Shown: piece by piece, positions 26,649 to 35,343 of the stretch | Numbering within the stretch: position 1 is the first letter of the stretch | Layout of the letters: each line of letters opens with the position of its first letter | Assembly (NCBI GenBank): GCA_902500995.1 | Contig: CABVSR010000005.1 | Location: 1-64,000, forward strand | DNA from: an uncultured Nitrospira sp. | GTDB lineage: Bacteria; Nitrospirota; Nitrospiria; Nitrospirales; Nitrospiraceae | Length of the DNA stretch: 64,000 nucleotides | Direction: 5' to 3' | Notes under the pieces: generated by a model | What the model saw: the letters and a program-made list of their open reading frames with translations, nothing else | The model's database searches: none | What the model was told of the DNA's origin: nothing | Program-made: the position numbers and the translations under genes

Positions 26649-27653
26649 ATGCCTAAGGTGAGAGTCGGAGTCATCGGTCTTGGAGTCGGGGCGAAGCATG
26701 CGGAGGCCATCGCCCGGATTCCAGAGTGCGAGCTGGCCGCCGTGTGCGACACCAACCCGGCGACACTTGCCGTGGTAGCCGGTAAGTTTCCGGGTGTCGT
26801 GGCCTGTGAGCGCGATACGGATATTCTCGATGATCCCTCCATCGACCTGGTGTGCATTGCGAGCTACGATGACTGCCATTTCTCTCAGACCCTCCTGGCT
26901 CTGGAACGAGGTAAACACGTGTTTGTGGAGAAGCCTTTTGTGCTCCATGAGGCAGAAGCGCGCCGCGTCAGAGAACAATTGCGCCGTCGCCCCGACCTTC
27001 GCTTGTCGTCGAATTTGATTTTGCGCCGTTCGCCGCGCTTCCTGGATCTGCGGCAGCGGATCCTCGCGGGTCAATTCGGCACGCTCTACCACCTGGACGC
27101 AGAATATAACTACGGGCGGCTTGAAAAAATTACCGAGGGATGGCGGGGGAAGTTGCCTTTTTACTCCGCCGTCCACGGCGGTGGCGTGCATGTTGCTGAC
27201 CTCCTCATGTGGCTTGCGGGCGACCGGATTCTTGAGGTGTCGGCGGTAGGAAATGCACTCGCGAGCCAAGGCTCCGGATTTGGGAATTTTGACAATGTGG
27301 TTGCGATCTTGCGCTTCGCCAGCGGCGCGGTGGGAAAGCTCGGCGTCAACTTCGGTTGTCGATTGCCGCACTTCCACGCAGTGGCCTTGTACGGGACGAA
27401 GGCCACGTTTCTGAACGGTAGGGACTGTGCATGGTTATATACGTCTGCGGATCCCCATGTTCCGCCGCTGATCTTAAATAGCGCGTACCCCGGGGTGCAT
27501 AAGGGTGCGTTGATCGAGGGTTTTGTGGCGGCGATTCAAGGACGCGGGGAGGCGGAGGTGAGCGAGGATGACGTGTTTGCCTCTCTTTCTGTGTGCTTTG
27601 CGATCGAACAGAGCGCCCATTCGGGCCTCCCGGTTCAAGTGAATTATGTCTGA
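26649..27653 (+). CDS. Gfo/Idh/MocA family oxidoreductase
   Basis: A 334-residue NAD(P)-dependent dehydrogenase. VGVIGLGVGAKHAEAIARI is the Rossmann motif, and GKHVFVEKPFVLHEAEA contains the conserved EKP lysine; HGGGVHVADLLMWL provides the downstream histidine/aspartate region. Family members oxidise or reduce sugar hydroxyls/ketones, for example WlbA/WbpB (3-oxidation of UDP-uronates). In this cluster it may make the keto sugar used by one of the aminotransferases. The end overlaps the next gene by 8 bp. Confidence 0.83.
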   Translation: MPKVRVGVIGLGVGAKHAEAIARIPECELAAVCDTNPATLAVVAGKFPGVVACERDTDILDDPSIDLVCIASYDDCHFSQTLLALERGKHVFVEKPFVLHEAEARRVREQLRRRPDLRLSSNLILRRSPRFLDLRQRILAGQFGTLYHLDAEYNYGRLEKITEGWRGKLPFYSAVHGGGVHVADLLMWLAGDRILEVSAVGNALASQGSGFGNFDNVVAILRFASGAVGKLGVNFGCRLPHFHAVALYGTKATFLNGRDCAWLYTSADPHVPPLILNSAYPGVHKGALIEGFVAAIQGRGEAEVSEDDVFASLSVCFAIEQSAHSGLPVQVNYV

Positions 27654-28410
27654 CCATCAGTCGGAGCAGTCTCCCATACGGGCTATGCGCGGTGTGTCGA
27701 TTGTTCCGGATGCCTGGCTTGCTGCGATCATGAAGCGCGAGGTGCACCGGGTAACCGGGGTGTGGGAAGAATCCGAGGAAGGCACCGCTCGGCAAGAACT
27801 TCACCAGTTGACCCTGCAGTCAGGTTTTGCTTTTGCCAAGGTTGCCACACAAGACGTGCGCACGAGTCATCAATTGGAAGCGTGCGGGTTTCGTATCGTG
27901 GATACGGCGCTGACTCTGGAGACGCGAGCCTTATCGGCAGCCGGCAGAGTCAGCTCCAGGGTGCGGCTGGCGACGCCGGAAGATGCGCCCACGGTCATGC
28001 ATATCGCGAGGCAGAGTTTTCGTTATTCTCGGTTTCATTTGGATCCTGCGATCCCTCCGGGCTTGGCAAACGAAATCAAGGCCCAGTGGGCCGGCAATTT
28101 CTTCAGCCGGCAGAGGGGCGACCACATGGTCGTGGCAGAACACGATGGTCGCGTCGTGGGATTTCTTCAATTGATCGCGACAGCTGATTCTGTTCTGGTC
28201 ATCGACCTCATTGCGGTCCAGCCAGATGCCCGTGGTAGGGGATTGGCAGCCGCGATGATTGAGTTTGCGAACAGGGCCTGTGGTCATCCAAGAACGGTTC
28301 GCGCCGGCACCCAGAGCGCGAACCTTCCTTCCCTTGCCCTCTATCATAAGCTTGGGTTTCAGATTGTTTCGAGCAGTCATATTTTTCATCTGCACGGGCC
28401 GTCGCGGTAG
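27646..28410 (+). CDS. GNAT-family N-acyltransferase
   Basis: A 254-residue protein whose C-terminal half is a GNAT domain: VRLATPEDAPTVMHIARQSF, then VIDLIAVQPDARGRGLAAAM, which carries the acetyl-CoA pyrophosphate loop (RGRGLA), and LGFQIVSSSH near the end. The N-terminal ~105 residues look like a second, degenerate GNAT half, as in WecD/FdtC-type and two-domain GNAT proteins. Likely N-acetylates an amino sugar made by a neighbouring aminotransferase. Confidence 0.78.
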   Translation: MSDHQSEQSPIRAMRGVSIVPDAWLAAIMKREVHRVTGVWEESEEGTARQELHQLTLQSGFAFAKVATQDVRTSHQLEACGFRIVDTALTLETRALSAAGRVSSRVRLATPEDAPTVMHIARQSFRYSRFHLDPAIPPGLANEIKAQWAGNFFSRQRGDHMVVAEHDGRVVGFLQLIATADSVLVIDLIAVQPDARGRGLAAAMIEFANRACGHPRTVRAGTQSANLPSLALYHKLGFQIVSSSHIFHLHGPSR

Positions 28411-28471
28411 GGTGCCATCAATTCAGTAGGCACAGACTACGGCGTCTTGCCTTTAAGAGGGGATCGTTACC

Positions 28472-30301
28472 ATGTGCGGGATAGCCGGCTTCATTGGGAC
28501 CCGGCGTGTGTCTGAGGAGACGGCTCGAGACTGTCTCGCTCTCATGCGGCGCCGAGGACCTGACGCTTTCGGGTTGCGCCGTTTTACGACCTCTTCCGGG
28601 CGGCATGTGTTGTTGCTTCACAGTCGGCTTTCGATCATTGATCTGGATTCCAGATCCGACCAACCCTTCAACATTCAACAATCCTGGATGGTGCTCAACG
28701 GGGAATTGTACAACTATCTGGAGATCAAACGGCGTCTCGCTGAAGCCGGCATTTCGTTTCACACCCGGTCCGATACGGAGGTATTTCTAGCCGCTATTTG
28801 TCGTGACGGCTGGCGTGTATTGGATGAAGCGGAAGGCATGTGGGCACTGGCGGTCTACGACGAATTGCAGGAACAGTTAACGCTCTCACGTGATCGATTC
28901 GGGGAAAAGCCGCTGTATGTCGTGCGGTCGCCGGAAGGATTGTATTTCGGATCCGAAGTCAAGTTCCTGTTTGCCCTCATGGGAAAAGTGTTGCCGGTCA
29001 ACCGGCAGCATGTGCGCCGTTACCTGGTGAATGGATACAAGGCGCTGTATAAGTCGGAGGAGAGATTTTTCGAGGGGCTCGAGGAAGTGCCCCCTGCGGC
29101 GGTACTGCGAATAGAGGCCGATGGTCAGGAAACGCAGAGCTTGTATTGGGTGCCCTCCTTTCGCCCGGACGACAGTTTGACTTATGAGGAGGCGGTGGCG
29201 GGGGTACGCGCGAGGATTATTCGCTCGATGGACCTGCGTTTGCGGGGCGATGTGCCGGCTGCATTTCTGATGAGCGGAGGGGTCGACTCCAACGTGCTCA
29301 TCGGCATCGCGAAGCGAGTGTTCGGCTACGACGTGCACGGATTCACGATTCTGACGGATGATGAACGATATGACGAGGGCCAGATCCTCGATCGGTCAGT
29401 CGCGGAATTGGGAGTCCGGCATACAGGGCTGAAAGCCGACCCTACCGACTACGTAAACAATATGAAGCTCCTCGTGAAATACCATGATGCGCCGGTTTCA
29501 ACCATCAGCCATTATGTTCAGTGGCTTCTCATGCGTGCGGTGCATGCGAACGGATACAAGATCTGTCTGAGTGGTGTGGGCGCGGATGAGTTGGTGAGCG
29601 GTTATTATGATCATTACTTGATGCATCTGGCGGAGATTCGGAACCTGCCTGAATATGCCTCCACGCGAGAGGCGTGGCAACAGTACGTCCGACCGCTGGT
29701 GAGAAATCCTTACTTAAGGGACGCGGATCTGTTTGTCCATGCGCCTGAATTCCGAGAGCATATTTTCTTGAATCGCGAGGAATTTTCCGAGTATCTCACT
29801 CAACCGTTTTCCGAGCCGTTCCAAGAGCATCACTATGCTGATTCCTTGCTTCGAAACCGCATGATGAATGAAATGTTTGTGGAGGCGACGAGGGTCATCC
29901 TGCATGAAACCGACCTCAACGCCATGTATTTTTCCATTGAGAATCGATCGCCGTATTTGGATCGCCATCTATTCGAGTTTTGCTATTCGATTCCGAATCG
30001 GTATTTGAGTCGAAACGGATACAACAAGGTCGTGTTGCGTGATGCGGCACGAGGGCTTGCGCCGGATTGTGTGTTGGATGAACGGCGAAAAGTCGGCTTC
30101 AACGCCCCCATCCATGCGTTTCTGGATGTACACAATCCGGCGGTGATGGAGTGGCTGATGGAAGATAGCCCGGTGTTTGATCTGCTGAAGCGAAAGAAGA
30201 TGTTGGAATTGCTCTGTACCCCTCAGTTAGCCAATAGCGCGAGCAAATTCTTGTTCTACTTTGTCAATGCAAAGGTGTTCCTCGAAGAATTTGCCGGTTA
30301 A
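28472..30301 (+). CDS. asnB: Asparagine synthase (glutamine-hydrolysing) family amidotransferase
   Basis: A 609-residue AsnB-type protein. It starts with MCGIAGFIG, giving the N-terminal Cys2 glutaminase nucleophile, followed by RRRGPDA and GELYNYLEI. The synthetase half has the PP-loop FLMSGGVDSN near residue 270. ATG 28472 is preceded by GAGGGGATC. Such enzymes amidate aspartate, but copies in O-antigen clusters (WbpS-like) are thought to form uronamides or supply ammonia. The next gene codes for another PP-loop amidotransferase, so a sugar substrate or ammonia-donor role is plausible. Confidence 0.87.
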   Translation: MCGIAGFIGTRRVSEETARDCLALMRRRGPDAFGLRRFTTSSGRHVLLLHSRLSIIDLDSRSDQPFNIQQSWMVLNGELYNYLEIKRRLAEAGISFHTRSDTEVFLAAICRDGWRVLDEAEGMWALAVYDELQEQLTLSRDRFGEKPLYVVRSPEGLYFGSEVKFLFALMGKVLPVNRQHVRRYLVNGYKALYKSEERFFEGLEEVPPAAVLRIEADGQETQSLYWVPSFRPDDSLTYEEAVAGVRARIIRSMDLRLRGDVPAAFLMSGGVDSNVLIGIAKRVFGYDVHGFTILTDDERYDEGQILDRSVAELGVRHTGLKADPTDYVNNMKLLVKYHDAPVSTISHYVQWLLMRAVHANGYKICLSGVGADELVSGYYDHYLMHLAEIRNLPEYASTREAWQQYVRPLVRNPYLRDADLFVHAPEFREHIFLNREEFSEYLTQPFSEPFQEHHYADSLLRNRMMNEMFVEATRVILHETDLNAMYFSIENRSPYLDRHLFEFCYSIPNRYLSRNGYNKVVLRDAARGLAPDCVLDERRKVGFNAPIHAFLDVHNPAVMEWLMEDSPVFDLLKRKKMLELLCTPQLANSASKFLFYFVNAKVFLEEFAG

Positions 30302-30350
30302 AGGTGGGTGATGTCTGAAATCGGTGACCGGCGCGAAGGGTGTTGGTGAT

Positions 30351-31472
30351 ATGCGTTATTGTGTAGCCTGCGTGCTGCCTGATACTCGCCCCAATCTTCT
30401 TCTGGGGCCCGATGGGGTGTGTAATGCCTGTCGCGTTCATCGCAGCAAGACAGACATTGATTGGACAAGCCGGTCTCAGGCGTTCGAGCGGCTGGTTGCA
30501 GAGGTCAAATCTCGGAGTCGCGGATATGATTGTGTGATCCCTGTCAGCGGGGGGAAGGATAGTACTTGGCAGGTGATTCAGTGTTTGAATGCCGGGCTGA
30601 CGCCCCTTGCCGTGACGTGGAAAACGCCGTCTCGCACCGCTGTCGGGCAACGGAATCTCGATAATCTTGTCTCTCTTGGCGTCGACCACATCGATTATCA
30701 GATCAATCCGAAGGTTGAAAGCCGGTTCATGTTGCGCGCGCTCGAACGATACGGAAGCACCGCGATTCCGATGCATTTGGCACTCTTCAATATTCCGCTT
30801 CGTATTGCCGTGAAGTTTGGGATTCAGTTGGTGGTGTGGGGGGAAAACTCAGCCTTCGAGTATGGGAGTGCGAACCAAGCCCATACGGGGTTCAAATTGG
30901 ATGAAACGTGGTATCGAACCTATGGGGTCACGCACGGAACCACAGCCTCCGACTGGGTAGGAGAAGACTTCACGGAACAGGAGTTGGCGGGATACGTGGG
31001 ACCTCTCTCGGATGAGTTGGAGCGAAGCGGCACACACGCAATTTTTCTCGGATGGTATTTTCCCTGGGACCCCCAAACAAGTCTTGCCGTGGCTTGCGAG
31101 CATGGGTTTCAGTGTGAGCCCACAGGGGCTCGAACCGGGTACTATGACTTTGCCGATATCGACGACGACTTCATCTCGATCCACCACTGGTTAAAGTGGT
31201 ATAAATTCGGGTTCACTCGCCTGTTCGACAATCTTTCGCTGGAGATTCGAAACGGGCGTCTTACACGTGAGCAAGCCGTAGCGATGATCCGAGCGCGCGG
31301 AGATCAGACGCCCTATGCAGATATTGAAAAGTTTTGTCGTTTCGTGGGGATAGAAGAGCCGCACTTCTGGAAGATATGCGAGGCATTTCGCAACCGTACG
31401 ATCTGGAAGCAACGAGAATCCGGAGCCTGGTACATGCCGGATTTTCTGATTGAGGATTGGCCCTGGACATGA
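30351..31472 (+). CDS. N-acetyl sugar amidotransferase (WbpG/PseA/LegN-like)
   Basis: A 373-residue PP-loop ATPase. MRYCVACVLPDTRPN and GVCNACRVH form a CxxC zinc-type pair, then VIPVSGGKDSTWQVIQ is the ATP pyrophosphatase loop and WGENSAFEYG a conserved family segment. This matches the N-acetyl sugar amidotransferases that turn an acetamido group into acetamidino (WbpG, PseA). Family members usually draw ammonia from a HisH-like glutaminase; none is seen, but AsnB lies immediately upstream. ATG 30351 begins at the conserved domain; GTG 30324 would add nine residues. Confidence 0.85.
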   Translation: MRYCVACVLPDTRPNLLLGPDGVCNACRVHRSKTDIDWTSRSQAFERLVAEVKSRSRGYDCVIPVSGGKDSTWQVIQCLNAGLTPLAVTWKTPSRTAVGQRNLDNLVSLGVDHIDYQINPKVESRFMLRALERYGSTAIPMHLALFNIPLRIAVKFGIQLVVWGENSAFEYGSANQAHTGFKLDETWYRTYGVTHGTTASDWVGEDFTEQELAGYVGPLSDELERSGTHAIFLGWYFPWDPQTSLAVACEHGFQCEPTGARTGYYDFADIDDDFISIHHWLKWYKFGFTRLFDNLSLEIRNGRLTREQAVAMIRARGDQTPYADIEKFCRFVGIEEPHFWKICEAFRNRTIWKQRESGAWYMPDFLIEDWPWT

Positions 31473-31855
31473 AATTTTCTCCCAAGAATCCGCCTCGCCG
31501 TTTTGAGGTTGGGCATGATGTTCGATTCGAACTTCAGGATTGTGGTACGGCATACATGCAGCCGGACGAACAGATCACATTCGCCACCGAATCAGGATCG
31601 CAATATGATGTCGTCCGAAAAGATTGGGGCTTTTATGCGACACCGTCCCTGAACGCACGACTTCCGCAGTGTGGCTTACGCGGAGCCCTCGTCGTGAATC
31701 GCGCTTCCAGGCGGTATTACGTGTTGCTGGTCGAGAAGGGGAAAGAGGAGCAATTTGCCGATTATTGCTCGCGAGAACGACTGCGAGTGGTGGCATGGTT
31801 GGATCATGCCGACACGCTGGAGACCATGTTCGGCAACTCTGTGGATCGTCAATGA
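31469..31855 (+). CDS. Hypothetical protein, 128 aa
   Basis: A small protein of 128 residues starting at ATG 31469 in an ATGA overlap with the amidotransferase, and ending in an overlap with the next ATG. The first ~50 residues are polar (VGHDVRFELQDCGTAYMQPD); the middle has alternating beta-like stretches (GALVVNRASRRYYVLLVEKG), and no signal peptide or membrane segment is seen. I do not recognise a family. The tight coupling on both sides implies a role linked to the amidotransferase or the methyltransferase, perhaps a small partner or chaperone; this is inference. Confidence 0.6.
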   Translation: MKFSPKNPPRRFEVGHDVRFELQDCGTAYMQPDEQITFATESGSQYDVVRKDWGFYATPSLNARLPQCGLRGALVVNRASRRYYVLLVEKGKEEQFADYCSRERLRVVAWLDHADTLETMFGNSVDRQ

Positions 31856-32691
31856 TGCGTCCCACCCTACAGTGCCCCTGCGATTGGAATTACTGCGAGA
31901 CCGTGTTTCGCTATGATGCCCCCCCACCAGGAGAAATGAGCCTCGATAGAGGGGCGCAGGCGTATCAACGTGCCTTCCTGCGTTGTGCACTCTGCCGGCA
32001 CTGGTACTCACAGAATCCGCTGAATCTCTCGCGCCTCTATGACAGCGCGTATGTTAGTGCGACCTATGGAGAAGGATTGCGGGAGACGTTTCAGCGAATT
32101 CTCGCTCTTCCTCCAGAAGGCTCTGATAATGCCGCGCGAGTCGCTCGCGTGCTCCAATTTGCTCGCTCGCGCTTGGCATCCGGCAGGCCCCCCACGCTTC
32201 TCGACATCGGTTCGGGGCTCGGGGTGTTTCCTTACCGCATGAAGGAGGCCGGATGGGACTGTACCGTGATCGATCCTGACGCCCGTGCCGTTGAGCATGC
32301 TGCGACTATGGTCGGCGTGAGAGCGATCAGGGGCGACTTTCTCACGATATCTCCTGAACAGGTTGGAACCTTTGATCTGGTCACATTGAACAAGGTCCTG
32401 GAGCATGTGGTCGATCCGGTTCGGATGCTTGAGCGAGCAACAGGGTATCTCAAGACCGATGGATGGGTCTATATTGAGCTTCCTGATGGGGAAGTGGCGT
32501 CACATCACGGTTCGCACCGCGAAGAATTTTTCATCGAACATCACCATGCCTTCAGCGTCGGGTCGCTCAACATGTTGGCCGACCGGGCCGGATTTCTCGC
32601 CTTGTCCGTCGAGCGGCTGCATGAGCCCAGTGGGAAATTTACGTTGTGTGCATTCCTTGCGCCGAAGTCTCTCTTGCCGGCGGCGCCGTGA
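31852..32691 (+). CDS. Class I SAM methyltransferase with N-terminal cysteine motif
   Basis: A 279-residue protein. The first ~50 residues hold paired cysteines (CPCDWNYC, then CALCRHWYSQ), a putative zinc module. From about residue 110 a Rossmann-type methyltransferase follows: TLLDIGSGLGVFPYRMKEAG is the SAM motif I, FDLVTLNKVLEHVVDPVRML motif IV. It fits the Methyltransf_23 group with an N-terminal zinc ribbon, frequent in sugar clusters. The double ATG at 31852/31855 overlaps the previous stop. Target is unknown, probably a sugar hydroxyl or amine. Confidence 0.8.
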   Translation: MMRPTLQCPCDWNYCETVFRYDAPPPGEMSLDRGAQAYQRAFLRCALCRHWYSQNPLNLSRLYDSAYVSATYGEGLRETFQRILALPPEGSDNAARVARVLQFARSRLASGRPPTLLDIGSGLGVFPYRMKEAGWDCTVIDPDARAVEHAATMVGVRAIRGDFLTISPEQVGTFDLVTLNKVLEHVVDPVRMLERATGYLKTDGWVYIELPDGEVASHHGSHREEFFIEHHHAFSVGSLNMLADRAGFLALSVERLHEPSGKFTLCAFLAPKSLLPAAP

Positions 32692-34439
32692 AGATTCTGT
32701 TTTTCGCTCCCCACGCGGCGATCTGGGTGCACGCGTTTCCCGAGGCGCTTATTGCTGAAACCTTGGCTCAGTCAGGACATACTATCGTGTATGTGAGTTG
32801 CGGCGAGGCGCTACAGAAGGTCTGCATTCCCATGAACGCTTTCGGCCTCGACCACCTGAGCCCGCTCAAGGCCCGACAAGAGATGTGTCGCCGTTGCGGA
32901 GAGCACACACAGTTGATACGAACGGAATTCGGCCTTGAAGGTTGTGATCTTGCGGGATTGTTGGAGCCTGCCGATTGGGAGACGGTTGAGCAGCTTCTAG
33001 CTGGACTTTCGCCAGATACGATCAATGCTTGTACGATCCAGGGTGTCCCCGTAGGACGGCTTGCCCTGTACGAGCCGATTCTCAATCGTAAGAAAACCGA
33101 GACCGAGTTCGCTGGCGATGAGTGGGACGAATATCTGGCCTGGTTGCGGGGGGCGGTCGTCGCAACGATCGCAGGAAGTCGGATTATCGAACGAGAGCGT
33201 CCAGATTGTGTTGTCGTTTACAATTCGTTTTATTCGGTCAACCATGTCATGTGTTGGTTGGCAAAGGATCGCGGCATTCCACATTATTTCCTTCATGCCG
33301 GCGGTAACTTGTCGTGCCGTCTGCAAAAGCTGATGGTGGGTCGTGACGAAGCCTATCAATATTTGCGTCGGCTGGTGGATCGGTGGCCGCAGTTTTCTCA
33401 TAGGCCTTGCGCGCCAGATATTTTGCGGGAGATTACCAACCACTTTCTGGTGTTATTTGGGGGCCAAAGCGTCTTCAGCTATTCTGCAAGAGCATCGCAG
33501 GAGCCATTTAATGTTCGCGAGCGATATGGAATTGGAATAGACCAGAAAATCGTGGTTGCGACTATGAGTAGCAACGACGAGCGTGTCGCAGCCAAGGTAA
33601 TCGGCGTGCTTCCTGATACTCCCCGGCTGTTGTTCCCTCAGCAGGTCGACTGGATCAAGTGGTTGATCGAGTTTGCTGCCGAGCGTCCGGACATATTCTT
33701 GCTGATTCGCGTCCATCCGCGGGATTTCCCGAACAAGCGCGAAGGTGTCAAGTCAGAGCAGGCGAGGAATCTCGAAGCACTTTTTCGGCAACTGCCCAAT
33801 AACGTGTGCGTCAATTGGCCGAGTGAGCATGTTTCCCTGTATGATCTTGCCAACGAGGCCGCAGTATTTTTGAATGCGTGGTCGAGCGCCGGAAAGGAGA
33901 TGAGCTTGTTGGGGCTGCCGGTCGTGATCTATGCTCCGGAGTTGATCTATTATCCTTCCGAGTTGAATTATGTCGGCACGACGAAAGAGGAGTTGATCAA
34001 GCGAATTGATCAAGCGCTTCAAGATGGATGGAGCTTCGACAAGACTCGCGCCACCTATCGATGGCTTGCGCTCGAATACCATTACGGTCTCATCGATATT
34101 GCCGACAGCTACCCGCTGAAGGAAGATGGTTCTTCCTCCGTTGTTCAGCGACTCGTGAAGCGTGTGCGGCGGTGGGGCGCGCCGTTTTACCAGCAAAAAC
34201 ACGACTGCCAGAACAGAAGTGCTCGCCTCAGGTCATCGGAGGTAGTGGATTCGGTCTTTCGTCTTTTAGCGGAAACCCCTGTAGACCCGAAGGTGGGGAG
34301 TGCTATCCCAGACATCTCTGCCAAGGAAGAGGAGACGGCACTTCGGCTTGAATTAGTTCGTGTTGGGAAGGCGCTGTTCGGCACCGGCACTCCTCATCAC
34401 TCCCATACGTTAGCCGCACGGCTCCTAGGGCTGGGTTGA
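32688..34439 (+). CDS. Unknown protein, possible GT-B glycosyltransferase
   Basis: A 583-residue protein starting at GTG 32688 (VKILFFAPHAAIWVHAFPEA), an opening like that of GT-B glycosyltransferases. A CRRC pair lies near residue 67. The centre contains FLHAGGNLSCRLQKLMVGRD, and the C-terminal half has VATMSSNDERVAAK, LLIRVHPRDFPNKREG and SSAGKEMSLLGLPVVIYAPE, the last resembling the donor-site region of capsule-type GT-B enzymes. I do not recognise a named family. The last ~90 residues look helical and lack motifs. Best guess is a glycosyltransferase of the capsule/CDP-glycerol-transferase type. Confidence 0.55.
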   Translation: MKILFFAPHAAIWVHAFPEALIAETLAQSGHTIVYVSCGEALQKVCIPMNAFGLDHLSPLKARQEMCRRCGEHTQLIRTEFGLEGCDLAGLLEPADWETVEQLLAGLSPDTINACTIQGVPVGRLALYEPILNRKKTETEFAGDEWDEYLAWLRGAVVATIAGSRIIERERPDCVVVYNSFYSVNHVMCWLAKDRGIPHYFLHAGGNLSCRLQKLMVGRDEAYQYLRRLVDRWPQFSHRPCAPDILREITNHFLVLFGGQSVFSYSARASQEPFNVRERYGIGIDQKIVVATMSSNDERVAAKVIGVLPDTPRLLFPQQVDWIKWLIEFAAERPDIFLLIRVHPRDFPNKREGVKSEQARNLEALFRQLPNNVCVNWPSEHVSLYDLANEAAVFLNAWSSAGKEMSLLGLPVVIYAPELIYYPSELNYVGTTKEELIKRIDQALQDGWSFDKTRATYRWLALEYHYGLIDIADSYPLKEDGSSSVVQRLVKRVRRWGAPFYQQKHDCQNRSARLRSSEVVDSVFRLLAETPVDPKVGSAIPDISAKEEETALRLELVRVGKALFGTGTPHHSHTLAARLLGLG

Positions 34440-34531
34440 ATGGCCGATCGACTTGTCTGGGGCACCAGTGGTGAGCCGTCGCTCCGCAGCATGCAGACGA
34501 AAAGTGATCATCCTTGTCCACAGAGGGCTCT

Positions 34532-35287
34532 ATGAAAATTGAAAATTCTCCCTTGTCGAGCGAGAATCAAAAGTCTGCGCAAGAAAGACGATCCGACTAT
34601 TTCGATTCCGGAGTCGGAACGACCCTGCAAAAACTGCATTCGTTTATGCGGTTTGTGAGCCGGCAAGATGTCGCCAAGCATCGTGCCTATGTGGCGTTGT
34701 TTGAGATGACCCGTGGCATTGTTGGTTCCATAGCCGAGTGCGGCGTCTACTTCGGGCAGGGACTTATGACCTATGCTAATCTTGCCGCAGCATTCGAACC
34801 GTACAACTACCAATGTCGAATTATTGGGTTCGACACGTTTGAAGGTGATCGATCACATTCTGAACCGGATGTGAACGGGAACATGGTCGATCGGAGTGTC
34901 TGGAACTACGAAGCCAAAGCACTTGATGACCTTCAACGTGCAATCACGATCTATGATCTCGACCGTCCCCTTAACCATCTGCAGAAAGTCCAACTGGTCA
35001 AGGGAGATCTCTGTGAGACTGCGGCTGCGTTCATGACGGCCCATCCGGAGACATTGTTTCGCATCATTCATTTGTCGGTGAATTTGTACTTGCCCACCCG
35101 ATCAGTATTGCAGCATTTTTATCCGAAGTTGTCACGAGGGGGCATATTGGCGATTCATGGTCTGAACTATAGTGCGCCGGGCGCGCAACGAGCCTTGAGT
35201 GAAGTGGTTGAGCAACAATTTGGGGAAAAGGTAGATCTGCGCACGTTCGAGTATTATCCCAACCTTGTGTACAGCGTGAGACAATAG
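34532..35287 (+). CDS. TylF/MycF-like O-methyltransferase
   Basis: A 251-residue protein of the TylF/MycF type. After a polar N-terminus, the segment GIVGSIAECGVYFGQGLMTY matches the SAM-binding opening of this family, and CRIIGFDTFEGD supplies the acidic residue of motif II. The segment LSRGGILAIHGL parallels the metal-binding part, where TylF-type enzymes usually have DDY. The lack of a DD pair here is worth noting and could mean an altered metal site. ATG 34532 has AGAGGGCTCT in front. Confidence 0.62.
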   Translation: MKIENSPLSSENQKSAQERRSDYFDSGVGTTLQKLHSFMRFVSRQDVAKHRAYVALFEMTRGIVGSIAECGVYFGQGLMTYANLAAAFEPYNYQCRIIGFDTFEGDRSHSEPDVNGNMVDRSVWNYEAKALDDLQRAITIYDLDRPLNHLQKVQLVKGDLCETAAAFMTAHPETLFRIIHLSVNLYLPTRSVLQHFYPKLSRGGILAIHGLNYSAPGAQRALSEVVEQQFGEKVDLRTFEYYPNLVYSVRQ

Positions 35288-35343
35288 AGGCCTGCGGCAA
35301 AAAGAAATCCGCGATCTGAAGTTAAAAGAGGCCACACCAGCAC

